A stretch of DNA of 17,925 bases from contig JAGDCQ010000095.1 in NCBI GenBank assembly GCA_017958465.1, forward strand, positions 1 to 17,925, read 5' to 3'. Shown here piece after piece: positions 1 through 8,267 of this stretch. The position numbers were made by a program, and so were the translations under genes. This DNA comes from Lachnospiraceae bacterium. GTDB taxonomy: Bacteria; Bacillota; Clostridia; Lachnospirales; Lachnospiraceae. A model generated the notes under the pieces. The model saw only the letters and a list, made by a program, of their open reading frames with translations, had not been told where the DNA came from and did not search any database. Position 1 is the first letter of the stretch, and every line of letters starts with the position of its first letter.

Positions 1-3000
1 CCTTTCCCCTGTAGCTCACCTTGCAGCTATCGAAGGCAAAGTTCCCTTCCTTAACTTCTTTGATGGTTTCCGTACCTCTCACGAGATCCAGAAGATCGAG
101 AAGTGGGACTACGCTGACCTTAAAGAAATGTGCAACATGGACGCCGTAAAGGCATTCAGAGAGCACGCTCTCAATCCCGAGAAGCCCGCTATGCGCGGTT
201 CTCACGAAAACGGTGACGTATTCTTCCAGCATCGTGAAGCATGCAACACCGCTTACAATGCACTTCCCGCAGTTGTTGAGAAGTACATGAAGAAGATCAA
301 CGAGAAGCTCGGTACAGACTACGATCTCTTCAACTACTACGGAGCTCCGGACGCAGACCGCGTTATCGTGGCTATGGGTTCCGTTTGTGACGTTGCTGAA
401 GAAGTTATCGATTACCTTACCGCTAAGGGTGAGAAGGTCGGCCTTGTTAAGGTTCGTCTCTACAGACCTTGGGTTTCCGACAGCTTCATCAAAGTCCTTC
501 CTAAGACCGCAAAGAAGGTTGCAGTCCTTGACCGTACAAAGGAGCCCGGTTCACTCGGCGAGCCTCTGTACCTCTACATCGCGGCAACGCTTCGCGAGGC
601 AGGCAAGAATGATATCATCCTTACCGGCGGCCGCTACGGCTTAGGTTCCAAGGATACTCCTCCTTCAAGCATCTTTGCTATCTACAAAGAGCTCGAGAAG
701 GACGCTCCGAAGGCTCGTTTCACCATCGGTATCGTAGATGATGTTACAAACCTTTCACTTCCCGAAGTTAAGCCCGCTCCCATCACTTCTGCAGCAGGTA
801 CCGTTGAATGTAAGTTCTGGGGTATCGGCGGTGACGGTACAGTTGGTGCTAACAAGGATTCGACAAAGATCATCGGTGACTACACCGATAAATACATCCA
901 GGCATACTTCCAGTACGACTCCAAGAAGACAGGCGGTATCACCATTTCCCACCTGAGATTCGGTGACAAGCCCATCAAGAGCCCGTACTACATCAACCAG
1001 GCTGACCTTGTTGCCTGCCATCAGCAGTCCTACATCATCAAGGGCTACAAGATGGTTCAGGATGTTAAGCCCGGCGGTATCTTCCTCATCAACTGCCAGT
1101 GGAGCGATGAAGAACTCGGCCAGCACCTTAATGCAGAGGCAAAGAAGTATATCGTTGAGAACAACATCAAGGTTTACACCATCGATGCAGTAGACATCGC
1201 AGGCAAGATCGGTCTCGGAAAGAGAACATCCACCGTTCTTCAGTCCGCATTCTTCACACTTGCAAACGTTCTTCCCGCAGAAGACGCTATCAAGCACATG
1301 AAGGAGAAGGTTGTTGCGAAGTTCTCCAAGAAGGGCCAGGATATCGTTGATATGAACTGCCAGGCTATCGATCAGGGTAAGGATGCGCTCCACCTTGTAA
1401 CGATCCCCGCAGACTGGGCTACTCCTGCTGCAGATCCCGCTAAGCCTAAGCTTTCCGGTCGTCCCGCAACAGTTAAGATGGTAGAAGAGCTCATGAACCC
1501 CATCGCTCTTATGGATGGTGACAGCCTTCCTGTTTCCGCATTCAAGGATTGCCCCGACGGACAGTTCGAGATCGGTGCTTCCCAGTACGAGAAGCGCGGA
1601 ACCGCAGTTATGGTTCCGAAGTGGGATGCAGAGACCTGTGCTCAGTGTAACAGCTGTGCATTCGTTTGCTCACATGCTACCATCAGACCTTACATCCTTA
1701 ACGCCGACGAAGTTGCAAAGGCTCCTTCGAACATCAAGCTTGCTGATTCCAAGCATGCTACAGATGCCGGCATGAAGTTCACCATGAGCGTATCCCCTCT
1801 CGATTGTATGGGTTGCGGCGAGTGCGTAACTGTTTGTCCTGCAGCTGCTAAGGGCGCTCTTAAGATGGTTCCTCAGGAAGAAGTTCTTGATGAGCAGCCT
1901 GTATTCGATTACCTTGTTGCAAACGTAAGCAAGAAGGAGATCAAGCCCGCTCTTGTACAGGGTCCTATCGGTTCCCAGTACAATCAGCCGCTCCTTGAGT
2001 TCTCAGGCTCATGCGCAGGCTGTGCCGAGACCTCTTACGCAAGGCTTATCACACAGCTCTTCGGTGAGCAGATGTTCATCTCGAACGCTACCGGTTGTTC
2101 TTCGATCTGGGGCGGTCCTGCTGCAACATCACCTTTCACAGTAAATAAAGACAGCGGACGCGGTCCCGCTTGGGCTAACTCCCTGTTCGAAGACAATGCA
2201 GAGCACGGTCTCGGTATGTACCTTGGCCAGAAGGTGCTCCGCGACCAGGCTATCGCTAAGCTCGAAGAGCTTAAGGGCGATGCTTCCGACAGCCTTAAGG
2301 CTGCTATCGACAAGTTCCTTGAGACAAAGGACAGCACAAAGGAGAATCCTGCAGCCGCAACAGCTCTTATCGCAGAGCTTGAGAAGAACGGCAGTGACCT
2401 TGCTAAGGAAGTGCTTGAGAAGAAGCAGTACCTTTCCAAGAAGTCTGTATGGATCCTCGGCGGTGACGGCTGGGCATACGATATCGGCTTCGGCGGTCTT
2501 GACCACGTTCTTGCTTCCGGCGAAAACGTAAATGTAATGGTATTCGATACAGAAATGTACTCCAATACAGGTGGTCAGGCTTCCAAGGCTTCCAACATCG
2601 GTGAAGTTTGCCAGTTCGCTGCAGCAGGTAAGGAGATTGGCAAGAAGTCTCTTGCTGAGATCGCTATGAGCTATGGCTACGTATACGTTGCACAGATCGC
2701 TCTCGGCGCTAACCCCGCACAGGCTGTTAAGGTACTTCAGGAAGCAGAGGCTTACAACGGTCCTTCACTCATCATCGGCTACGCTCCTTGCGAACTCCAC
2801 GGAGTAAAGGGCGGTATGAACCACTGCCAGGATGAAATGAAGAAAGCTGTAGCAGCAGGCTACTGGAACCTCTTCTCCTTCAACCCTGCTCTTAAGGCAG
2901 AAGGAAAGAATCCTTTCACCCTTACATCCAAGGAAGGCAACGGCGAATATCAGGCATTCCTTAACAATGAGACACGTTATACTTCACTCAAGGTTAAGTT

Positions 3001-3094
3001 CCCTGACAGAGCAGAGCGCCTGTTCAAGGAGTCCGAAGAAGCTGCTAAGGCCCGCTATGAGCACCTTATGAAGCTTGTTGAGCTCTACAAATAA
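1..3094 (+). CDS. nifJ: Pyruvate:ferredoxin oxidoreductase, 3' part (5' end outside window)
   Basis: Oxidative decarboxylation of pyruvate to acetyl-CoA and CO2 with reduction of ferredoxin, in the cytoplasm. The frame is open from base 2, and the 42 residues before the first in-frame ATG (128) already read like this family, so the gene is cut by the window edge. About 1030 residues are visible against roughly 1170-1200 for the family, so most of the N-terminal thiamine-enzyme domain is missing. Two CxxCxxC(x3)C clusters lie at visible residues 546-556 and 602-612 (the inserted ferredoxin-like domain). CAGC at 671-674, the Cys of TGCSS and the Cys of MNHC match the ligands of the proximal 4Fe-4S cluster in the family. 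The thiamine diphosphate site is seen as GDGWAYDIG and SNTGGQ. The gene ends 36 nt before a strong terminator. Its codons are strongly biased (CTT, AAG, GTT, GCT), as expected of a highly expressed catabolic gene. The symbol is the common one; por is also used. Confidence 0.97.
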   Translation, partial: LSPVAHLAAIEGKVPFLNFFDGFRTSHEIQKIEKWDYADLKEMCNMDAVKAFREHALNPEKPAMRGSHENGDVFFQHREACNTAYNALPAVVEKYMKKINEKLGTDYDLFNYYGAPDADRVIVAMGSVCDVAEEVIDYLTAKGEKVGLVKVRLYRPWVSDSFIKVLPKTAKKVAVLDRTKEPGSLGEPLYLYIAATLREAGKNDIILTGGRYGLGSKDTPPSSIFAIYKELEKDAPKARFTIGIVDDVTNLSLPEVKPAPITSAAGTVECKFWGIGGDGTVGANKDSTKIIGDYTDKYIQAYFQYDSKKTGGITISHLRFGDKPIKSPYYINQADLVACHQQSYIIKGYKMVQDVKPGGIFLINCQWSDEELGQHLNAEAKKYIVENNIKVYTIDAVDIAGKIGLGKRTSTVLQSAFFTLANVLPAEDAIKHMKEKVVAKFSKKGQDIVDMNCQAIDQGKDALHLVTIPADWATPAADPAKPKLSGRPATVKMVEELMNPIALMDGDSLPVSAFKDCPDGQFEIGASQYEKRGTAVMVPKWDAETCAQCNSCAFVCSHATIRPYILNADEVAKAPSNIKLADSKHATDAGMKFTMSVSPLDCMGCGECVTVCPAAAKGALKMVPQEEVLDEQPVFDYLVANVSKKEIKPALVQGPIGSQYNQPLLEFSGSCAGCAETSYARLITQLFGEQMFISNATGCSSIWGGPAATSPFTVNKDSGRGPAWANSLFEDNAEHGLGMYLGQKVLRDQAIAKLEELKGDASDSLKAAIDKFLETKDSTKENPAAATALIAELEKNGSDLAKEVLEKKQYLSKKSVWILGGDGWAYDIGFGGLDHVLASGENVNVMVFDTEMYSNTGGQASKASNIGEVCQFAAAGKEIGKKSLAEIAMSYGYVYVAQIALGANPAQAVKVLQEAEAYNGPSLIIGYAPCELHGVKGGMNHCQDEMKKAVAAGYWNLFSFNPALKAEGKNPFTLTSKEGNGEYQAFLNNETRYTSLKVKFPDRAERLFKESEEAAKARYEHLMKLVELYK

Positions 3095-3130
3095 TAATCT
3101 GCAGAAGGCCGGTCACGGTTTATAATGATC

Positions 3131-3166
3131 AAAAGTCCTGTACACATCCGCTGTACAGGACTTTTT
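3131..3166 (+). terminator. Intrinsic terminator of the PFOR gene
   Basis: A perfect 14-bp inverted repeat (3131-3144 with 3152-3165, core AGTCCTGTACA) with a 7-nt loop and a T run on the 3' side. It lies 36 nt after the PFOR stop codon and before the next promoter, so it separates the two transcription units. Confidence 0.9.
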
Positions 3167-3204
3167 GTATTGGTGAGAATTATTCCCTGTGCCTGTTTTT
3201 TTAT

Positions 3205-3233
3205 TTGACTTCGCAGGTTGTTCGTGCGATAAT
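3205..3233 (+). promoter_or_regulatory. Sigma-A promoter of the EEP-cdaA-cdaR-leuA operon
   Basis: -35 TTGACT (3205-3210), 17-bp spacer, -10 GATAAT (3228-3233). The predicted start near 3240 leaves a leader of about 28 nt before the ATG at 3269. This rules out the in-frame TTG at 3239 as the start of the next gene. No other promoter as good is seen before leuA ends, so this is the likely main promoter of the operon. Confidence 0.75.
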
Positions 3234-3268
3234 GTAATTTGAATAGTTATGTGGCAACGAGGGCTGAC

Positions 3269-4423
3269 ATGAGCGACTATAGAAAGATCAAATACTATAA
3301 ACCCCGTGTAAACCGTGGCAGGAACGGCGTAAAGAGAGGAGCAGGAAAGAGGAAACCTCTGAAGACTGCTTTGATAATAGTGCTTTCCGTTCTTGGCGCC
3401 ATTGTTTTGTTTGCCGTAGGTTTTATTGGCTGGCTTACGATAACGGAATACAAACCTGCTGAAAAAGAGGAAGTACAAGTGGTCTATAACGCTGCTCCGG
3501 AGCCTCTTTCAAGCGAACTGTCCATCCTTACCTGGAACGTGGGATACTGCGGGCTTGGGAAAAATGAGGACTTTGTGCTTGACGGCGGCAAGACGGACGG
3601 CAGGCCGGACAACCTGGATACGTTCCTTTACTACTTCAACGGCGTGATCGACACTCTTAAAGCCAACAGGGCGGATGTCATGATCCTTCAGGAAGTGGAC
3701 CGGTATTCAAAGCGCAGCTACAAACATGATGAAGTTGCTTCACTGACTATCGCGCTGGATGCCGCAAGTACTGCATCCTGCTATAATTACAAATGCGATT
3801 ATGTGCCCTTCCCCTGGCCTCCGATAGGCCACGTTGAGGGCGGACTTGCCACTTATTCAAAAGCCAAGACGGCAGAAGACAAGGCAACAAGGCTTGCGCT
3901 TCCAAACGCCTTCTCCTGGCCCATGAGCGTGGCCCAGCTTAAGCGCTGTGTCCTTGTCACCCATTACGATATCGAAGGGACCGACAAAAAGCTTTCCGTT
4001 ATCAACTTCAATCTCGAAGCTTATGACAGCGGTGAGGGAAAGATAAAGCAGGCAAAGCGCCTTGTTGAGATAATGAGCGAAGAATATGCCAAGGGTAATT
4101 ATGTTATCGCCGGCGGCGACTTCAATCAGTCCTTCCCCGGAACACTGGATGTTTTCCCTATTAAGGATACCAGTACCTGGACACCTGCAGTCTTCGACAT
4201 TACAAGCCTTCCGGAGGGCTGGCAGCTTGCATACGATAAGGACCATGCGACCTGCCGACTGCTGAATATGCCTTACGATCCCTCAAACGCCGCAACGCAG
4301 TTCTTTGTGATCGATGGCTTCCTTGTTTCACCGGGAGTCGAAATCGAGACGGTTGAAACAGTGGACGCAGGCTTCGAGTACTCGGACCACAATCCCGTAA
4401 GGCTCACCGTAAAGCTTCAGTAA
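3269..4423 (+). CDS. Membrane-anchored endonuclease/exonuclease/phosphatase (EEP) family protein
   Basis: 384 residues from the ATG at 3269, which has GAGGG five bases upstream and follows the promoter above. Residues 1-32 are very basic. One hydrophobic segment (about 33-57) follows, so the catalytic domain is probably outside the membrane. The metal-dependent EEP fold (DNase I, sphingomyelinase, inositol phosphatase group) shows its usual signature residues: TWN at 88-90, LQEVD with the metal-binding Glu at 142, GGDFNQ with Asp284 and Asn286, and SDHNP with Asp373-His374. All catalytic positions are intact, so the enzyme should be active on a phosphodiester or phosphomonoester. The substrate cannot be read from sequence. 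It appears to be the first gene of the operon containing cdaA-cdaR, 49 nt before the next gene. A secreted nuclease or phospholipase-like role is equally possible. Confidence 0.85.
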   Translation: MSDYRKIKYYKPRVNRGRNGVKRGAGKRKPLKTALIIVLSVLGAIVLFAVGFIGWLTITEYKPAEKEEVQVVYNAAPEPLSSELSILTWNVGYCGLGKNEDFVLDGGKTDGRPDNLDTFLYYFNGVIDTLKANRADVMILQEVDRYSKRSYKHDEVASLTIALDAASTASCYNYKCDYVPFPWPPIGHVEGGLATYSKAKTAEDKATRLALPNAFSWPMSVAQLKRCVLVTHYDIEGTDKKLSVINFNLEAYDSGEGKIKQAKRLVEIMSEEYAKGNYVIAGGDFNQSFPGTLDVFPIKDTSTWTPAVFDITSLPEGWQLAYDKDHATCRLLNMPYDPSNAATQFFVIDGFLVSPGVEIETVETVDAGFEYSDHNPVRLTVKLQ

Positions 4424-4433
4424 AATACAAGTT

Positions 4434-4455
4434 CCTGCCGGAAACTTCCGGCGGG
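4434..4455 (+). other. Intercistronic hairpin without T tract
   Basis: CCTGCCGGA (4434-4442) pairs with TCCGGCGGG (4447-4455) through eight Watson-Crick pairs and one G-T wobble, with a 4-nt loop. A T run is missing, so it is not a classical terminator. It lies between the EEP gene and the ribosome binding site (GAGG, 4461-4464) of the next gene, where it could stabilise or process the polycistronic message. Confidence 0.5.
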
Positions 4456-4472
4456 ACAAAGAGGATAGAGAA

Positions 4473-4934
4473 ATGCTCGATAAAAAGAAAGTCCGTATAA
4501 TGACGAAATTGTCCATATACGAGAAAAACGCCGGACGCTATGACGTTAAGCTTGCAAAGTATTTCCGATCCGATTACGTGCATTATCACGTGCTCCGCAC
4601 TCTTGTTGCCGTAACCTTCGGATATCTGCTCCTGCTGTTTATGGCGGCCGTATATAAATCCGATTACCTGATCGCCGAGTTTGTCACCATCGACTACGCG
4701 GCGCTTGGCAAGAAGCTGCTGATCATCTACATCTATATTCTTGCCATTTTTGCGGTGCTGTCGATAATAGGGTACTTCATAGCATATAACGTTTCAAGGA
4801 AGCGGCTCTCGGGATACTACAATCTGCTTAAAAAGCTGAAGAAATATTACAGACTGAAAGAAGATGCCGAGGAGGTAGGCGAGTCCGTAGTGCTGGAGGA
4901 GCTCAATGCCGAGGATAATGGGAGGAACCGCTAA
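4473..4934 (+). CDS. Small membrane protein of unknown function, two TM segments
   Basis: 153 residues; GAGG lies 8 nt before the ATG. I do not recognise a family. Two hydrophobic segments are seen at about residues 43-61 and 82-106, with a charged N-terminal arm and a Lys/Tyr-rich stretch (about 107-128) that changes into an acidic C-terminal tail. By the positive-inside rule both termini are probably cytoplasmic. The stop codon overlaps the start of the next gene (TAATG, 1 base), so the two are translationally coupled and probably act together. The position upstream of cdaA suggests a membrane partner of the c-di-AMP machinery or an envelope function; that is inference from context only. 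Confidence 0.8.
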   Translation: MLDKKKVRIMTKLSIYEKNAGRYDVKLAKYFRSDYVHYHVLRTLVAVTFGYLLLLFMAAVYKSDYLIAEFVTIDYAALGKKLLIIYIYILAIFAVLSIIGYFIAYNVSRKRLSGYYNLLKKLKKYYRLKEDAEEVGESVVLEELNAEDNGRNR

Positions 4935-6115
4935 TGTTAGAGGCGATGTTGGAGTTCAGGAACAAGGTATGCGAGATATACCAGAAGTTCCAGTTCGCCA
5001 TAGATCTGGTTTTTAAGTTTATAGTTTCATTTTTGGTACTGACCGTGCTTAACACGGAAATAGGCTACGACACGCGCCTGACCGCAGGCTCTGTCGTTGT
5101 TATGCTCAGCATCCTGTGCGCTTTCACACCCGGCGGTGTCCTTGCGCTGGTCTGCATAGTGCTCACCGTAGTTCACGTTTTCAGTGTAAACCCTGTCCTT
5201 GCACTGTTTGTAGCGCTGTTTATGCTGGTGCTCTACGCGTTTTTCCTCAGGTTTACGCCTAAATATGCTTATATCATGATAGCAGTCCCGGTGCTCGGTG
5301 TGTTCAACATCCCGTACACCGTGCCGCTCCTTGCGGGCCTTACCACGACTCCGGTCACGGTATTCCCCATGTGCTGCGGTATATTCTTCAGATATCTTAC
5401 GGCGGTCATCAGAAACTGCGTGGATATCCAGGTAGACCTTTCAAAGCTCAACACAGACAACCTTCTTGAGCTTGTTAACGCCATTGTGGACAACCTTCTT
5501 GCCAGCAAGGAAATGCTGTGGTTCATGGGGGTTTATGCCGCAGTTGAGGTAGTTGTGTTCGTAATAAGAAAGCTGAAATTCAGCTTTGCTTTTGAGATAT
5601 CCATAATAGTCGGAACGGCTGTGAACATCGTGGGTAATATCTTTGTGGACGGGAAATACTCGCTCGAAGGCGGCATTGGCAAGATGCTCACCTTCTCCAT
5701 CATCTCCTGCCTGCTTGTCATCATCGTGTACGCGTTCATACGCGTCCTGGATTATATCTCTGTTGAGAACGTTCAGTTTGAGGATGATGATTATTACTAC
5801 TACGTACGTGCGGTACCAAAGATCAAGACAGGCCTGAAGAAGCTTAAGATCCGTGAGATGAACACGCCGACCTACTTTGAGGCCAGCATGGAGAGTGAGG
5901 AGTACGTAGACGACGAGTTTACGGATCCGGAGACCGGTGAAGTTTTGGAGCCCGAGAAGGTTTCAAAGTCATTTGCAAAACGCCTTAAGAGCAGGAAAAA
6001 CAAGGCTGAGGAAAAGCCCGCCAGCAAGGTTGTGGTCGAGGAAACTCCCGAAAGCCCGGAGGAGCCTGCGGAGGTGCCCGGCGAGGTTGTGGATACGGAA
6101 GATAAGAACGAATAA
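4934..6115 (+). CDS. Polytopic membrane protein of unknown function with acidic cytoplasmic tail
   Basis: 393 residues; GGGAGG lies 8 nt before the ATG, inside the end of the preceding gene. About eight hydrophobic segments can be seen between residues 23 and 270 (around 23-40, 50-64, 66-82, 86-105, 110-135, 195-211, 219-238 and 251-270). A soluble tail of about 120 residues follows, with a DDDYYYY cluster near 284-290, a basic patch near 345-355 and a Glu/Pro/Val-rich end. No transporter, glycosyltransferase or kinase motif is recognised. It overlaps its upstream neighbour by one base and lies 17 nt before cdaA, so it should be made together with the diadenylate cyclase. A scaffold, sensor or cell-envelope protein are all open possibilities. 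Confidence 0.8.
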   Translation: MLEAMLEFRNKVCEIYQKFQFAIDLVFKFIVSFLVLTVLNTEIGYDTRLTAGSVVVMLSILCAFTPGGVLALVCIVLTVVHVFSVNPVLALFVALFMLVLYAFFLRFTPKYAYIMIAVPVLGVFNIPYTVPLLAGLTTTPVTVFPMCCGIFFRYLTAVIRNCVDIQVDLSKLNTDNLLELVNAIVDNLLASKEMLWFMGVYAAVEVVVFVIRKLKFSFAFEISIIVGTAVNIVGNIFVDGKYSLEGGIGKMLTFSIISCLLVIIVYAFIRVLDYISVENVQFEDDDYYYYVRAVPKIKTGLKKLKIREMNTPTYFEASMESEEYVDDEFTDPETGEVLEPEKVSKSFAKRLKSRKNKAEEKPASKVVVEETPESPEEPAEVPGEVVDTEDKNE

Positions 6116-6132
6116 TAAGGTGAAGAATAGCC

Positions 6133-7005
6133 ATGTGGGATAAGATCCAGCAGTTTTCGCAGAATTTCCTGAACAGGGTCGCGTGGCCCAAGATGCGGAT
6201 CACGGATTTTCTCGAAATCCTGATACTTGCATTTCTCATTTACAAAATAATAAAGTGGATCAAAAAGACCAGGGCCTGGATCATCGTAAAGGGTCTGGCT
6301 GTTCTTCTTGTTGTCTGGATCGGTGCATATCTTCTCAATTTCAACGTTATCTTGTGGATCTTCGCAAACACCATTACAGTGGGGATAACGGCGATAATCA
6401 TACTGTTCCAGCCGGAGTTCAGACAGGTGCTTGAAAACCTGGGCCAGAAATACGCAGTGAACAGGCTGTCGTTCCTGAAGGAAAACGAGAAGGAAAACTT
6501 TACTGACAAGACCCTGGACGAGATCATCCGTGCAACCTTCGATCTCGCAAGGAATAAAACAGGCGCACTTATTGTAATAGAGCAAGATGTACTCCTTAAC
6601 GAATACATAAAGACAGGTATCGATATAGATGCAGTTGTGAGCAGCCAGCTCCTCATCAACATTTTCGAGCACAATACGCCGCTTCATGACGGAGCGGTTA
6701 TCATCCGGAACGACAGGATTACAAGCGCTACCTGTTATCTTCCCCTGTCAAACAATTTAAGGCTCCCGAAAGAGCTTGGAACGCGCCACAGAGCCGGCAT
6801 AGGCCTTTCGGAGTGCACTGACGCTTTTGTCATAATAGTATCCGAGGAAACCGGACGGGTTTCCATAGCGCAGAACGGCGAGCTTACAAGGAACGCCGGG
6901 AGCGAGCAGCTTCGTAACAAACTGGTTGCCGCACAGAAGAAAGTTGTTGAGCCCGCAGGGCTTGTTAAGTTCATTTCTAAGTTTAAGAAGGAAAAGACCG
7001 TCTGA
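6133..7005 (+). CDS. cdaA: Diadenylate cyclase CdaA
   Basis: Makes cyclic di-AMP from two ATP at the membrane; in Firmicutes this messenger controls potassium and osmolyte uptake and wall homeostasis. 290 residues, near the usual 270-290. Three N-terminal hydrophobic helices (about 16-37, 48-68, 73-95) precede the DAC (DisA_N) domain, whose two catalytic motifs are intact: DGA at 186-188 (within LHDGAVII) and RHR at 218-220 (within LGTRHRAGIGLSE). AAGGTGA lies 9 nt before the ATG. cdaR follows after 2 nt, the standard arrangement, since CdaR binds and tunes CdaA. glmM, usually third in this cluster, is not present. The membrane topology and gene order make this CdaA rather than DisA or CdaS. 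Confidence 0.97.
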   Translation: MWDKIQQFSQNFLNRVAWPKMRITDFLEILILAFLIYKIIKWIKKTRAWIIVKGLAVLLVVWIGAYLLNFNVILWIFANTITVGITAIIILFQPEFRQVLENLGQKYAVNRLSFLKENEKENFTDKTLDEIIRATFDLARNKTGALIVIEQDVLLNEYIKTGIDIDAVVSSQLLINIFEHNTPLHDGAVIIRNDRITSATCYLPLSNNLRLPKELGTRHRAGIGLSECTDAFVIIVSEETGRVSIAQNGELTRNAGSEQLRNKLVAAQKKVVEPAGLVKFISKFKKEKTV

Positions 7006-7007
7006 TC

Positions 7008-8264
7008 ATGAAAGAGAAATTGACCCGTAATATCGGATTAAAGTTAATATCGATAGCCCTGGCCGTTTTCTTCTGGTTTGTGATCAACGGCTTTATAGAC
7101 CCCGTCACCACGACCACCATAGACAATGTCCCCGTGAGGATCATAAACCAGGATGCGATGGACAGTGTGAACAAGCTTATGGAAGTGACGTCGGGGGATA
7201 AGGTTTCCGTAAAGGTGCGCACCAAGCGCTCTGTAGCAAACACCCTGACGGTAAGCGATTTTGAGGCAATAGCGGACGTTACAAACAAAAACGAGTTTAA
7301 CGCCGTTCCCATCATCGTGACCTGTAAGACCCACGGCGACGACTCGCTTGAGATCATAAGCCATGCCACCGAGAACGGGACGACTATGCTCCACCTTACT
7401 CTTGTGGACCTTATCCAGAGGAGCTTTGGCGTTGCGATAATCACTGACGGAAACGTTAAAGAGGGCTATTACATAACAAACAGCACCGTAAGCCCCAACC
7501 TTATCACCATTACAGGTTCCGAGACACAGCTTGCGAAGGTGGCGAGAGTTGCAGTCATCATCGGCGTTGACGGCGCATCAAGGGATATTTCCCAAAACTG
7601 CGCAGTACAGGCTTACGACGCGGAAGGCAATGTTGTTTCCTCGGAAAACCTTAACCTTTCTGAAAACCAGGTAAAGATAGATATGACGATCCTTCCCACA
7701 AAGGAAGTGGAGGTTGTCATCAATGCTCTTGGGACACCGGCTGACGGTTACTACCTTAAGAGCCTGGAGTTTGCTCCCCACTATATGACAGTGGCCGGCA
7801 AGACCGCAGATCTTGCGCTCCTCAGCCGCATCATGCTGAATTACAATGTTTCCGACGCGGACGTGGACCTTGAGAGCACCCTTGATGTTGCAGCCGCTCT
7901 TTACGACCGCTACGGGGACGCCCTTACCATCGTTAACGAAACAAAGCTCGTTTCCGTGAGAGCTGACATAGAGAAGTTTTCACAGCGTACCATCTCTATA
8001 TCCACAGACCGCATAACCCAGAAAAACCTTGGGGAAGGCCTTTCCTGTGAGATAGTTCCTTCCACTGTCGACCTTGTGATAAGAGGGCCGGAAGAGACTA
8101 TAAAAAAGGTGGTAAGCTCGGATATCAAAGCATATATCGACCTTAGCTTTGCGAAGAATTCCATGCAGACTGCCACAGCCTCCATTCAGGTGGAGCCCAT
8201 CGAAGGGATAACTGTGGACGCCGTGACTGTGGATATCGTGGTGAAATCTGTTTCGGGAGATTGA
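7008..8264 (+). CDS. cdaR: CdaA regulatory protein CdaR (YbbR domain protein)
   Basis: 418 residues. An N-terminal hydrophobic anchor (about 10-27, LISIALAVFFWFVI) is followed by what looks like four YbbR-type beta-rich repeats; the recurring pattern GYYITNSTVSPNLITITG, GYYLKSLEFAPHYMTVAG and LSCEIVPSTVDLVIRG marks the later copies. The repeats would lie outside the membrane. Members in Bacillus are about 480 residues, so this one is somewhat short. It starts 2 nt after the cdaA stop with only a weak, distant AAGGA, which suggests translational coupling to cdaA. Known role in the family: binds CdaA and modulates c-di-AMP synthesis. leuA follows after 3 nt. Confidence 0.93.
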   Translation: MKEKLTRNIGLKLISIALAVFFWFVINGFIDPVTTTTIDNVPVRIINQDAMDSVNKLMEVTSGDKVSVKVRTKRSVANTLTVSDFEAIADVTNKNEFNAVPIIVTCKTHGDDSLEIISHATENGTTMLHLTLVDLIQRSFGVAIITDGNVKEGYYITNSTVSPNLITITGSETQLAKVARVAVIIGVDGASRDISQNCAVQAYDAEGNVVSSENLNLSENQVKIDMTILPTKEVEVVINALGTPADGYYLKSLEFAPHYMTVAGKTADLALLSRIMLNYNVSDADVDLESTLDVAAALYDRYGDALTIVNETKLVSVRADIEKFSQRTISISTDRITQKNLGEGLSCEIVPSTVDLVIRGPEETIKKVVSSDIKAYIDLSFAKNSMQTATASIQVEPIEGITVDAVTVDIVVKSVSGD

Positions 8265-8267
8265 TAA

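Noticed and set aside
755..1393. Long leftward open frame (about 212 codons) opposite PFOR
   Set aside because: It is a mirror of the biased codons of PFOR, has no ribosome binding site or promoter, and the + strand protein is certain. The same holds for the open frame at 2035-2565.
3239..3268. TTG at 3239 as start of the EEP-family gene
   Set aside because: It falls at the predicted transcription start and lacks a ribosome binding site. ATG 3269 has GAGGG 5 nt upstream.
5872..6687. Leftward open frame of about 270 codons across the 4934 gene end and cdaA
   Set aside because: cdaA is unambiguous by its DGA and RHR motifs. The opposite frame has no recognisable domain, promoter or ribosome binding site.
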